Positions 1-7,908 of a DNA stretch of 64,000 nucleotides are shown here, one piece after another. The stretch's first letter is position 1, and the number at the start of each line of letters is the position of its first letter. The notes below the pieces were generated by a model that was not told where the DNA came from, did no database searches, and saw only the letters and a program-made list of their open reading frames with translations. This DNA is from an uncultured Geobacteraceae bacterium (GTDB lineage Bacteria > Desulfobacterota > Desulfuromonadia > Geobacterales > Pseudopelobacteraceae): assembly GCA_903875605.1 (NCBI GenBank), contig CAIQWT010000081.1, positions 1 through 64,000 on the forward strand, read 5' to 3'. The translations under genes were made by a program, and so were the position numbers.

Positions 1-2
1 CC

Positions 3-74
3 GCAGAAGCGAGGACAGCAAACGGTTTTGCCGATCATTACGAGACGGTGGTGGCGGGATACGAGCAGGAGTAA
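3..74 (+). CDS. C-terminal end of an unidentified protein (partial)
   Basis: An open frame enters from the left edge and stops at a TAA at 72-74, giving 23 residues that end in VVAGYEQE. A strong intrinsic terminator follows six bases later, which is what would be expected after a real plus-strand gene. The tail is too short to identify a family. Confidence 0.5.
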   Translation, partial: AEARTANGFADHYETVVAGYEQE

Positions 75-79
75 CAGAC

Positions 80-115
80 AGCCCTCCGAGGAGTTAAACC
101 ACGGAGGGCTTTTTT
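80..115 (+). terminator. Rho-independent terminator
   Basis: A 9-bp stem (AGCCCTCCG at 80-88 with CGGAGGGCT at 102-110) is followed by a T run. It ends the partial gene at the left edge and lies between it and the convergent greB. Confidence 0.85.
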
Positions 116-128
116 ATATAATCAGACG

Positions 129-605
129 TTACAATTCCGGACGGGTCGCGCTTATTCCGGTAATGTACACGGTCATCATCCCCCCCGGTTTTTTGACAGT
201 TACTTCATCATCCAGTTTCTTGTGCAGCAGCGCCTGTCCGACAGGTGAGTCTAGACTGATCCTGCCGATACTGACGTCAATTTCATCCGGGCCAACCAAC
301 TGATAGCAGCGTTCATCACCTGTTTCTTCTTCATAGGTGACCCAACAGCCAAATGAAGCCATCGTCGGCGTTGCTGGCGGAACGGCTACTTTCAGCACTT
401 TCAGGCGTGAGCCGATATGCTTGAGTTTGCGATCAATCTCGCGCAGCCGTTTTTTCCCGTAAATATATTCAGCGTTTTCCGAACGGTCACCTTCTGCCGC
501 CGCATCGGAAACCCCACGCACAACCTTGGGGCGCTCCACTTTCCAAAGGTAGTCATATTCTTCACACAGTTTTTTCAAACCTTCAGCAGAAATCAGATTA
601 GTCAT
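129..605 (-). CDS. greB: Transcription elongation factor GreB
   Basis: GreB rescues backtracked RNA polymerase by entering the secondary channel and stimulating transcript cleavage. The 158-residue product has the length of the family. The N-terminal coiled coil runs over about residues 1-75. Its tip carries the acidic pair in GDRSENAEY (D40 and E43), and KKRLREIDRK follows as in GreB. The C-terminal FKBP-like domain includes the DEIDVSIGRISLDSPVGQALL stretch. YLWKVERP near residue 20 favours GreB over GreA. It is convergent with the gene fragment at the left edge, and a minus-strand terminator lies upstream between it and the FKBP gene, so it is probably transcribed alone. Confidence 0.9.
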   Translation of the reverse strand: MTNLISAEGLKKLCEEYDYLWKVERPKVVRGVSDAAAEGDRSENAEYIYGKKRLREIDRKLKHIGSRLKVLKVAVPPATPTMASFGCWVTYEEETGDERCYQLVGPDEIDVSIGRISLDSPVGQALLHKKLDDEVTVKKPGGMMTVYITGISATRPEL

Positions 606-626
606 TTAAAAACTCCGGTCTTGGAA

Positions 627-659
627 GAAAAAAACAGCCCGCGCATGCGCAGGCTGTTT
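627..659 (-). terminator. Rho-independent terminator of the FKBP gene
   Basis: Read on the minus strand, AAACAGCCTGCGC pairs with GCGCGGGCTGTTT and runs into T residues. It lies 28 bp beyond the stop codon of the FKBP isomerase gene and separates it from greB. Confidence 0.85.
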
Positions 660-686
660 GGTCGTAACATATTGCACAAATTAAAA

Positions 687-1127
687 CTACTTTGCTACGT
701 CAAGTAACTCTACATCAAACAGCAGCGTTGCATTCGGAGGAATTGCTCCACCTGCTCCACGTGCGCCGTAGCCAAGCTTGGCAGGAATAATCAGCTTACG
801 CTTGCCGCCAACCTTCATCGTCATAACACCTTCATCCCAACCCTGAATAACCTGGCCAACACCGATAGTGAAGGAAAACGGCTCGTTACGGTCAACCGAA
901 CTGTCAAATTTTTTGCCGTTTTCAAGTGTCCCCGTGTAATGAACCTTTACTGTTTTGCCGGCAGTCGGCGATGCTCCCTTGCCAACAACGCTATCAACAT
1001 ATTTGAGTCCTGACGCGGTTGTTACTGTTTTCCCACTATCCTTTTTAGCCTCTTGAGCTGCAAAGGCGGGGACTGCGAGTAATGCTACCATAATAACTGA
1101 TGCTGCAATTCTGCTGAAACGCTTCAT
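687..1127 (-). CDS. Exported FKBP-type peptidyl-prolyl cis-trans isomerase
   Basis: This enzyme speeds cis-trans isomerisation of proline peptide bonds and probably acts on proteins in the periplasm. The 146-residue precursor has a signal peptide (KRF, hydrophobic core, cleavage after AFA near residue 23), a short Lys-rich linker, and one FKBP domain from about residue 37 to the end. The domain shows [18 protein letters not shown], the VIQGWDEGV motif and a closing [10 protein letters not shown]. There is no N-terminal FkpA-type dimerisation domain, so it is a minimal FKBP. A good terminator follows and the upstream gap is 94 bp, which suggests a monocistronic unit. Confidence 0.92.
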   Translation of the reverse strand: MKRFSRIAASVIMVALLAVPAFAAQEAKKDSGKTVTTASGLKYVDSVVGKGASPTAGKTVKVHYTGTLENGKKFDSSVDRNEPFSFTIGVGQVIQGWDEGVMTMKVGGKRKLIIPAKLGYGARGAGGAIPPNATLLFDVELLDVAK

Positions 1128-1221
1128 TCTTGTAATCCTCCAAATCTATTTAGCTGCAAGGTTGGTAAGAATAGAAGGTTTTACTCCTGCTGGCAACGAG
1201 ATTTTTAACTCCAGCCTGATC

Positions 1222-2127
1222 TTAATGATGCGGCGATCTAGCCATCATTCTTAAACCGCTCATATTCCAGAATGATCTCCTACTGGTATAGTTGTTGAAT
1301 AAAGGCGGTGCGTTTACTGGTGGTCCCATAACGGAGTGAATCAAGTCGCGAATACCCATTGATGTCATATTGCCACCGGCAGCACCATGATCTGTGATAA
1401 CTTCTGTAATCTGCGGTAGATAACTGCCCATATTCCCAATCATCGCCCGGTATTTTTCAGGAATACCATTCATTACTGTTACAGGTCTGTTTCCGTTCAT
1501 AACTGTTCCGGCCTGTTCACCCATCAAGCCAGCCATTTGCTGTGCAACCTGGTGGACCTTTTGATAGTCGGGCTTGTGAGCCCCGGACATGGAGCCGAAG
1601 ACATAGTCATGATGAATATTGATCTCTGGCGGCAGATTAAGCTGATTTCTCACCTGAACTGAGGCATCTGCCAGGGTCATTAAAGGATTTGCTACAAGCG
1701 TTTCGCGTATCAAAGTTGAAATGGGGCTGATAAAATTGCTTGCAGTCCCTGTTACCATGCCGGAGGTGGGTGGTGTTATGGCAAGCGCATGCATACTGAG
1801 TACATAAGTGTTGCCAAGTTTCACAGAGAGGTTGTCCAGGTCAGTCGTCTGATCCTTAATTGCCAGGGCTACGATCGGGTACTTGCCGACATCCGCCGGA
1901 TCGATGTTCAGAGTAAATGAACCGGTAGAGTCAGTTGCTGTACTCGGCTCGCCCACATCCAGCTGATAGTTTGAATTTTTGTCAAGGAATACCAATGCAT
2001 TTACCAGGTATCCATCCGCTACTTTGCCTGTGATGCTCGACTGTGGACTCCCGCTTGAGCCTGAACATCCAGCCAGCAATCCAGCTCCCAAAAGTATTGT
2101 TGCGATATAACGGGTAATCTTTTTCAT
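1222..2127 (-). CDS. Lipoprotein with an N-terminal carboxypeptidase-regulatory-like domain
   Basis: The 301-residue product has a lipobox, LLAGC with Cys21, so it should be lipid-anchored outside the inner membrane. Residues about 30-80 (GKVADGYLVNALVFLDKNSNYQLDVGEPSTATDSTGSF) look like the beta-sandwich or Cna-B-like carrier domain found in many Geobacter surface lipoproteins. The rest is rich in Met, Gly and Asn and I do not recognise it. It lies 63 bp downstream of the DUF4382 lipoprotein on the same strand and probably belongs to its operon under the DUF6502 protein. The function is unknown. Confidence 0.75.
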   Translation of the reverse strand: MKKITRYIATILLGAGLLAGCSGSSGSPQSSITGKVADGYLVNALVFLDKNSNYQLDVGEPSTATDSTGSFTLNIDPADVGKYPIVALAIKDQTTDLDNLSVKLGNTYVLSMHALAITPPTSGMVTGTASNFISPISTLIRETLVANPLMTLADASVQVRNQLNLPPEINIHHDYVFGSMSGAHKPDYQKVHQVAQQMAGLMGEQAGTVMNGNRPVTVMNGIPEKYRAMIGNMGSYLPQITEVITDHGAAGGNMTSMGIRDLIHSVMGPPVNAPPLFNNYTSRRSFWNMSGLRMMARSPHH

Positions 2128-2190
2128 CTGGTCCTCCTTTTTTTGTGATCCTGCTGATGTTTTTTTCTTCTCAAAGTTGCATCTCTGCTG

Positions 2191-3921
2191 CTATCTCATT
2201 TTTATTACCGTGGTGGCATTACCAGCTCTCAAGTCAACGCCGAACGCATTACCTGCCGCCAGAAAACCGTTACCCCAACCGAGTGCGTATATTCCATACA
2301 CAGCGCCCGGTACATTGCCGGGAATATTGTTTAATATTACACCAGACCTCGGCATTCCACCGCTGTTCATGGCCGAGGCGACAGTGGTGTCACCAGTCAA
2401 CTCACCTATACTGTCCATTATCATGCCGCCATGGGTTATAAAGATCTGCCCTTTGGTCGGAATGCCTACAGGCACCCCATGCCCCATACCAGGCCCCATA
2501 CCGACGCCCAGGAGTGCCATGTCAAACAGAAGATCAAGCCTTCCGGATGTGGGTACCTGAGGTGAGGTTGAAGTATTAACCGGCATCGATACGGCCTGCC
2601 CGGCCTTGCCGCCAATCCCTGCAAGCGGGGCCCCTCGCTCATACAGGAACGCGGCATCGGCAATAACCGTGTATTCTCCCTGGGCTGTAGAGTCTTGAGT
2701 AAATGCCGGATCAGTTCCTGGTGCATACGTGGCCACCTGTACCGGGCCGGTGGAAAGCTCGACCGGGCTGCTGAATTTACCGGTGTAGGGATTGAGGTGA
2801 TGGTAAAGAATTTCAAAAGGTATCGGATCACCTGATATTTTCTGGTAAAAGTTAAGCCAGGCTCCACTCGGGTGCATTACCGAACCGAGTTGGGCGGTAA
2901 ATTCTGTTCCCTGTTGCAGCGCAACTGTTCCCAGAGCCGTACTGTGTGCAGGAGTCGTGTTATGATGAACCGTAACCCGTTTAACGATTGCGGTTTGTAC
3001 CTTGTGCCCCCGGATCAGTATGTCATATGTGGCAGTTGTAGCATTACCGAAGACCGGCAACGGGTAGAGAGTGAAGGCGCCGTTACTCTTGTCCACTCCC
3101 GTTATGCGGCGAACAACCCGGTAACCTGCCGCTCCGCTTTTGACCTGTTCGGCCTTGATCTCGATGCCGGACGACGACAGATTGCGGAAGCTTATTGTTC
3201 CGGTGATTGCCCCGACATTTGCCATATCAAAGAATCCGAGCCTCGGCTTTAACATAAATTCGCTAGAAGCGTTCGGCGAGATGCTGACGACGTCGTTATT
3301 CAGATTGAAGTCCAGCGCCAGCCTTACGTTGCTGACGGAAATGACCTCTACCGGTGATTCAGGTAAGACCTTGATTCCTTCACTCCAGGAAGGAATACGC
3401 AGTGGATAGTGCGCAGTATCTCCGTTCAGCTGTACTTCATTGTTATAGGTCAGGCCGGAAGCTGAGCCCACATAAGCCTCCTCGGTAGAAGCCAGGAAGA
3501 TGCGTAATTGACGATACTTTCCAATCGGCAGGGTAATGTTACTGAATAAAGATTCGTTACCGTTCAAATCTGCATACATAGTACCGTTGGAAAGCATTGC
3601 CAGATCTACAGTTCTGGGTACCGGCAGCTTAGTTATCTGCCATCCTGCCATCTTGCCTGTGGTGTAACCGGAAAAAACAGCCGTATCATCCAAATGAAAC
3701 GCTACACCGGTGATAGTTACGTAGACATGGGCATAGTCGCCGGCATGTGCATCGGTTATGTCAAGCTTGGCCACTGCGCTCAGACTACCCGTTCCACCGG
3801 TGCCGACTCCGGCACTTGTTATGCTGTCCTGGGTGCACGCTGAAGTCATTAAAGAGCTTAACAGGAGCAGCGCGAGCAGCATTTTTTCAAACGAACGGCT
3901 CTTCTTAAAGTGTGTTGTCAT
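2191..3921 (-). CDS. DUF4382-type lipoprotein
   Basis: This is a 576-residue lipoprotein with lipobox MTSAC (Cys29) after a long hydrophobic stretch. Residues about 45-190 have the DUF4382 character: VAKLDITDAHAGDYAHVYVTITGVAFH early, then GKYRQLRIFL. The remainder is beta-rich with Gly-, Thr- and Ser-rich segments and no catalytic motif I can see. The start codon overlaps the stop of the upstream DUF6502 gene by 4 bp, so the two are translationally coupled. Family members are known only as exported proteins of unknown role. A structural or ligand-binding surface role is a guess. Confidence 0.8.
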   Translation of the reverse strand: MTTHFKKSRSFEKMLLALLLLSSLMTSACTQDSITSAGVGTGGTGSLSAVAKLDITDAHAGDYAHVYVTITGVAFHLDDTAVFSGYTTGKMAGWQITKLPVPRTVDLAMLSNGTMYADLNGNESLFSNITLPIGKYRQLRIFLASTEEAYVGSASGLTYNNEVQLNGDTAHYPLRIPSWSEGIKVLPESPVEVISVSNVRLALDFNLNNDVVSISPNASSEFMLKPRLGFFDMANVGAITGTISFRNLSSSGIEIKAEQVKSGAAGYRVVRRITGVDKSNGAFTLYPLPVFGNATTATYDILIRGHKVQTAIVKRVTVHHNTTPAHSTALGTVALQQGTEFTAQLGSVMHPSGAWLNFYQKISGDPIPFEILYHHLNPYTGKFSSPVELSTGPVQVATYAPGTDPAFTQDSTAQGEYTVIADAAFLYERGAPLAGIGGKAGQAVSMPVNTSTSPQVPTSGRLDLLFDMALLGVGMGPGMGHGVPVGIPTKGQIFITHGGMIMDSIGELTGDTTVASAMNSGGMPRSGVILNNIPGNVPGAVYGIYALGWGNGFLAAGNAFGVDLRAGNATTVIKMR

Positions 3922-4820
3922 TTACACTTACCTCTGGATCTCAGTTTTCGTCCTGGCCGTGCTGCTGACCCATCAGGCTGCAGCGAACTATCTGCCTCTG
4001 TAAAAGTGTACAGACCGATACGCAATCGCTGATTCTGCAGACGGCCGGCAATGCGGTCTGACTCGATGGCTGCGGTAATTTCAGGCACCATCCCTTCACG
4101 CAACTGTTTCCAGTTGCTAGTTACCATTGGCAGCAGGACTGCTACCGACTCAGCAGACAATTCATCTGCAAAGATAGCCTGTTCCAAATGTGCGTTGCCA
4201 TTCTGTACCACGTTGGCAACGGCTGCATCCAAATGGTCACCCACGTTATCTCCGAGAAAGCCGAGCATCTGCACTGAGTTTTTTTCCGGTACAAAGTCGC
4301 TCCGAACAAGAGTTACAGAGTCATTCACTTTGTCATGCTGCACGATACCCAGACGGATCAGTTCATCAAGCATACTGCGCGGATGGACATCCCGCGTTAC
4401 AGATTGAGCAAGAGCCTCGAAGCTGGGAGTCACCCCCTGACGCCTGAGCGTTATAGGCGTACCAGCGCTGTCCTGCCATGCTGAGCCGGTTGTCCACCGT
4501 GCAAAAACTTCAGCGGCAATTGGCACTTTTACCGGCTTTACAGAGATGCTCGTCTTGGTAAGGCGCGTTACCTCTCGACGACTAATACCGGTTGAGGTGC
4601 TGACACGGCTGACCATTCCGTGCTCACTTCCGGTCGACTGTAGTGCGCCTGCTTCATGAATAAAAGCCTGCTTTAGGATTTCTTCCACAACCGCAAACGA
4701 TATACCGTTCACAAGACAAAGACGGGAGAGTGGCGCCAGCACTCGCCGTATAGACTCTGCAATCACCTCATTACCTGCGGTAGGAGTCAAACCGTCTTTA
4801 AATAATGCTGCCTGTTCCAT
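3918..4820 (-). CDS. DUF6502 protein with a helix-turn-helix segment, likely transcriptional regulator
   Basis: The 300-residue soluble protein resembles DUF6502. The N-terminal part (residues 17-55, AESIRRVLAPLSRLCLVNGI) is helical. Residues about 70-90 (VSRVSTSTGISRREVTRLTK) read as a helix-turn-helix with the recognition helix at SRREVTRLTK. No membrane segment or signal peptide is present. It is first in an operon with two lipoprotein genes and overlaps the first by 4 bp. A perfect 17-bp dyad overlaps the -10 of its own promoter, which suggests autoregulation. The regulatory role is inferred; the family is formally uncharacterised. Confidence 0.75.
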   Translation of the reverse strand: MEQAALFKDGLTPTAGNEVIAESIRRVLAPLSRLCLVNGISFAVVEEILKQAFIHEAGALQSTGSEHGMVSRVSTSTGISRREVTRLTKTSISVKPVKVPIAAEVFARWTTGSAWQDSAGTPITLRRQGVTPSFEALAQSVTRDVHPRSMLDELIRLGIVQHDKVNDSVTLVRSDFVPEKNSVQMLGFLGDNVGDHLDAAVANVVQNGNAHLEQAIFADELSAESVAVLLPMVTSNWKQLREGMVPEITAAIESDRIAGRLQNQRLRIGLYTFTEADSSLQPDGSAARPGRKLRSRGKCK

Positions 4821-4850
4821 AACAACTAATTCCTTTTAGATTTACCCAAT

Positions 4851-4885
4851 ATGTGCATTTTGCACATTTCAACCTATCTGGTCAA
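4851..4885 (-). promoter_or_regulatory. Promoter and dyad operator of the DUF6502 lipoprotein operon
   Basis: On the minus strand a -35 TTGACC (4880-4885) is followed after 17 bp by CAAAAT (4857-4862). The -10 lies inside a perfect inverted repeat, ATGTGCA-TTT-TGCACAT at 4851-4867. The dyad sits 30 bp upstream of the ATG, where a bound repressor would block polymerase. The promoter call rests on sequence match only. Confidence 0.5.
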
Positions 4886-5003
4886 GCCCATTTTTTGATT
4901 TAAAAATAAATCCACTCCGCAAACTTAACCGGGGCGGCCTAAATCCTTTCGCTTTATCCATGTGGATGTAAGGTTCAGTTTTTCCACCAGTAATTTCTTA
5001 TTA

Positions 5004-5035
5004 TTGACACACAATATCAGTATTGATACTATAAC
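5004..5035 (+). promoter_or_regulatory. Promoter of hicAB with an overlapping palindrome
   Basis: A consensus -35 TTGACA (5004-5009) is followed after 17 bp by TACTAT (5027-5032). A 12-bp palindrome AGTATTGATACT (5019-5030) overlaps the -10 and is a candidate binding site for the HicB ribbon-helix-helix domain. The predicted transcript start falls at about the hicA ATG, leaving little or no leader. Confidence 0.55.
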
Positions 5036-5038
5036 GGT

Positions 5039-5302
5039 ATGCCTACAGTGACTGTCACACTTCAATCCATGCACAGCAGTCCTGCCAATGTGGATTTTAC
5101 CGATCTTTACAAAGTCTGTGATCACTATTTCGGGCAGGCACGACTGGTACATGGCAGCCACCGGGCGTATAAGACCTTATGGATTGGCGATCCACGGGTT
5201 AACATCCAAAATAACAAGGGTTCATCAAAAACATATCAGGTCAAACAGGTACTCAAAGCTATCGAACGGATGGAGATCGAACATGGCACAGAAAAACGAT
5301 AA
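5039..5302 (+). CDS. hicA: HicA-family mRNA interferase toxin
   Basis: HicA toxins bind RNA through a double-stranded-RNA-binding-like fold and cut mRNA. The 87-residue product has the GSH motif with catalytic His41 (RLVHGSHRAYKTLW) and the C-terminal KTYQVKQVLKAIE helix of the family. The ATG at 5039 has no Shine-Dalgarno sequence and lies about where transcription should start, so translation may be leaderless. The ATG at 5069 (MHSSPANV) is the other possible start and also lacks a ribosome site. It overlaps hicB by 20 bp. Confidence 0.85.
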   Translation: MPTVTVTLQSMHSSPANVDFTDLYKVCDHYFGQARLVHGSHRAYKTLWIGDPRVNIQNNKGSSKTYQVKQVLKAIERMEIEHGTEKR

Positions 5303-5621
5303 TCGAGACAAGTACACCTATCGTGTCACATGGTCGGAAGAGGACTCCGAATATGTTGGACTTTGTGCAGAATTTCCAAGCCTTAGCTGGCTTGCACAAA
5401 CCTCGGAAGCTGCACTTAAAGGTGTAAGTTCACTTGTTCAGGAGGTTACTGCGGATATGCGTAATAATGGTGAAGCGGTTCCTGAACCACTTGCCACCAA
5501 ACATTTCAGCGGCAAGTTTATGATTCGCGTCCCTCCTGATGTTCATCGTCAGTTATCAATAGAAGCCCTGGAAGCCGGTGTGAGCCTTAACCGCCTGGCA
5601 AGCGCAAAATTGAGCCATTAA
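5283..5621 (+). CDS. hicB: HicB-family antitoxin
   Basis: HicB neutralises HicA by direct binding and represses the pair. The start at 5283 (MAQKNDNRD) gives 112 residues and places the HicB fold at the N-terminus: YTYRVTWSEEDSEYVGLCAEFPSLSW at 11-36. A ribbon-helix-helix DNA-binding end follows at 79-110 (FMIRVPPDVHRQLSIEALEAGVSLNRLA). The open frame extends further upstream inside hicA, but nothing there resembles the family. Only 20 bp separate its stop from the next gene, so the pair may share a transcript with the FAD oxidase operon. Confidence 0.88.
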   Translation: MAQKNDNRDKYTYRVTWSEEDSEYVGLCAEFPSLSWLAQTSEAALKGVSSLVQEVTADMRNNGEAVPEPLATKHFSGKFMIRVPPDVHRQLSIEALEAGVSLNRLASAKLSH

Positions 5622-5641
5622 TCTTTGAGAAAGGATCTCCC

Positions 5642-7030
5642 ATGCTTGCAGCACATCTGATCAAGGAGCTGACTACCATTGTCGGCGAAGACAATATAAC
5701 AACCAGCAAACAGGACATGATCTGCTACGGCTATGACGCCACTCAGATGGAGTTTCTTCCGGATGCGGTTGTTCACCCTGCCAATGCCCAGGAGGTCTCT
5801 GCCGTTCTTAAGCTAGCTAACCGCGAAAGTTTTCCTGTATTCCCGCGTGGTGCCGGAAGCGGCTTTACCGGCGGGTCTCTTCCCAAGGGTGGCGGACTCG
5901 TTCTGGTGACGACCCGTATGAACCGAATCCTGCGTATCGACACCGAAAACCTGATTGCCGAGGTAGAGCCTGGAGTTGTGACGGAGCTGTTTCAAATTGC
6001 GGTTGAAAAACTTGGTTTTTTCTATCCTCCTGATCCGGCTTCACTCAAATTCTCGACGCTTGGTGGTAACGTCGCCGAAAACGCCGGTGGACCTCGCTGT
6101 GTTAAATACGGCGTCACCCGTGACTTCGTCATGGGGCTCGAAGTAGTGCTGCCTACCGGAGAGATAATCCGCACCGGCGGTGAAACTTACAAGGCCGTTG
6201 TCGGCTATGATATGACCCGCTTGCTCTGCGGCAGTGAGGGGACACTGGGTGTCATCACCAAAATCATCTTTAAAATACTGCCGTTCCCGGATGCAAAGAA
6301 GACTATGCTGACGATTTTTGATTCGATTGACGGTGCTGCTAAAGCCGTTTCGACAATTATCGGCAATAAGATTATCCCCACTACGCTGGAATTTATGGAC
6401 TATGCAACTCTGCAGTGCGTCGAGCGGCGTTTTAGCCTGGGAGTTCCGCCAGAAGGGCGCGCGGTACTGCTGATTGAGGTGGATGGTGACCGCGATCTGA
6501 TCGAGAAACAAGCGGCTAAGATCCATGAATTGATTAAACCGCTGGGATTGGTGCAGTTCCGGGCGGCCAAAGATGCTGCCGAATCGGAAGAACTCTGGCG
6601 GGTGAGGCGACTGGTTTCGCCCTCATTGCGCGATATCAACCCGACCAAGTATAATGAGGATGTTGTGGTGCCACGCAGTAAAGTCCCCGACATCATACGG
6701 ACTATAGAGAAGATTCAGGCAAAATATGATATACCTATTGTCAACTTCGGCCATGCCGGTGACGGCAATATCCATGTTAACATCATGGTAGACAAGGACG
6801 TTCCCGGCATGGATGAAAAGGCACATCTCGCGATTCGTGACGTTTTCCAGGCCGCTCTTGACCTGAACGGCACCATGTCAGGTGAGCATGGCGTCGGACT
6901 GTCCAAGGCACCATATATAGAACTGGAACTTTCTCCAGACCAGATTGCCGCCATGAAATCAATCAAAGCGGCACTTGATCCAAAAAATATATTGAACCCG
7001 GGAAAAATGTTTCCCTGGGAGGAGAAATAA
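5642..7030 (+). CDS. FAD-linked oxidase, GlcD/D-lactate dehydrogenase family
   Basis: The 462-residue flavoprotein probably oxidises a 2-hydroxy acid such as glycolate or D-lactate. An N-terminal FAD-binding type 4 (PCMH) domain includes VFPRGAGSGFTGGSLPKGG (about residues 60-80), LKFSTLGGNVAENAGG and GSEGTLGVITKI. The C-terminal oxidase domain contains NFGHAGDGNIHVN and the closing SGEHGVGLSK motif. An AGGA ribosome site precedes ATG 5642. No GlcE or GlcF partner is adjacent, so the electron acceptor is unclear. GlcD itself is only one of several possible names, so I give no symbol. Confidence 0.88.
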   Translation: MLAAHLIKELTTIVGEDNITTSKQDMICYGYDATQMEFLPDAVVHPANAQEVSAVLKLANRESFPVFPRGAGSGFTGGSLPKGGGLVLVTTRMNRILRIDTENLIAEVEPGVVTELFQIAVEKLGFFYPPDPASLKFSTLGGNVAENAGGPRCVKYGVTRDFVMGLEVVLPTGEIIRTGGETYKAVVGYDMTRLLCGSEGTLGVITKIIFKILPFPDAKKTMLTIFDSIDGAAKAVSTIIGNKIIPTTLEFMDYATLQCVERRFSLGVPPEGRAVLLIEVDGDRDLIEKQAAKIHELIKPLGLVQFRAAKDAAESEELWRVRRLVSPSLRDINPTKYNEDVVVPRSKVPDIIRTIEKIQAKYDIPIVNFGHAGDGNIHVNIMVDKDVPGMDEKAHLAIRDVFQAALDLNGTMSGEHGVGLSKAPYIELELSPDQIAAMKSIKAALDPKNILNPGKMFPWEEK

Positions 7031-7031
7031 C

Positions 7032-7328
7032 ATGACACAAAAAGAGATTCAGAAAGCCTCGCTGATTGGGCGTATTTTGTCGACTGAAGCGTTTCTGCTG
7101 TTTATGGGAATTGCCCTGCTGGTCTACGGGATTGCCAACAGTGCAACCATGATTATTTTCTGGGCCTGCATCATCATACCCGGCGTGTTTATTCTTTATA
7201 CGGTTCGCAAAAGGGACTGGACAAAGCATTGGCAGGATATGGAAGCTGAGCACAAGATGCGTGAAGAGTATGATGCGAGAAGAAAAAGTGCTGCCGAAGA
7301 AGCGAGGAAAATTACTGATGGAAAATAG
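7032..7328 (+). CDS. Small two-helix membrane protein
   Basis: The 98-residue protein has two hydrophobic segments (about residues 18-37 and 41-58) followed by a charged, helical tail rich in Lys, Arg, Glu and Ala. It starts 1 bp after the stop of the FAD oxidase and overlaps maf by 11 bp, so it is embedded in the operon. I do not recognise a family. A role as membrane anchor for the neighbouring oxidase is possible but unproven. Confidence 0.7.
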   Translation: MTQKEIQKASLIGRILSTEAFLLFMGIALLVYGIANSATMIIFWACIIIPGVFILYTVRKRDWTKHWQDMEAEHKMREEYDARRKSAAEEARKITDGK

Positions 7329-7902
7329 TAACAGCACCATAGTTCTAGCCTCTGCGTCGCCGCGCCGCACCGAGTTGATGACTCTTGCAGGTATTGAATT
7401 CAGCGTAGTACCTGCTGATATCTGTGAGGATGTTCTGCCGGGGGAAATACCTGTGGATCATGTAATGCGCCTCTCTCATGAAAAAGCCGAAGCGGTTGCA
7501 ACGTTTCATTCCGCGCGGTTTTTCGTGGGTGCCGATACGATTGTTGTACTTGATGGTGCTATTCTTGGGAAACCGGTTGATGCAGCCGACGCGCTACGCA
7601 TGTTATCCGCACTGTCCGGCAGGGACCACGAGGTTATCACCGGCTTTACTGTTCTAGACAAAGCCCGTGGTGCTCACATCAGCCGTAGTGTCAGTACTGA
7701 GGTGACCTTCAAGCCTCTAACAAAAAAAGAAATCGCTGCATATATTGCCACCGGCTGCCCGATGGATAAAGCCGGGGCCTACGCTATTCAGGGTGGTGCG
7801 GTGCATTTTGTCCGCTCTATCAAGGGTTCATACACTAATGTAATCGGCCTGCCTATGACTGAGCTTTATGAAGTACTGCAAACCATGCAGAAAAAAGTGT
7901 GA
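7318..7902 (+). CDS. maf: Maf-family nucleoside triphosphate pyrophosphatase (dTTP/UTP type)
   Basis: Maf enzymes hydrolyse non-canonical or pyrimidine nucleoside triphosphates to monophosphates. The ATG at 7318 gives 194 residues beginning MENSNSTIVLASASPRRTEL, with the phosphate-binding ASASPRR loop near the N-terminus. VGADTIVVLDG carries the catalytic acidic residue. Further marks are LSGRDHEVITG and DKAGAYAIQGG. The longer open frame starting at 7261 only adds residues encoded inside the upstream gene. Preceded by the membrane protein (11-bp overlap) and followed by the yggS homologue after 6 bp. Confidence 0.92.
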   Translation: MENSNSTIVLASASPRRTELMTLAGIEFSVVPADICEDVLPGEIPVDHVMRLSHEKAEAVATFHSARFFVGADTIVVLDGAILGKPVDAADALRMLSALSGRDHEVITGFTVLDKARGAHISRSVSTEVTFKPLTKKEIAAYIATGCPMDKAGAYAIQGGAVHFVRSIKGSYTNVIGLPMTELYEVLQTMQKKV

Positions 7903-7908
7903 CCTTCC

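Noticed and set aside
6041-6526. 161-residue antisense frame in the GlcD-type gene
   Set aside because: Lies inside a long conserved FAD oxidase with all motifs on the other strand.
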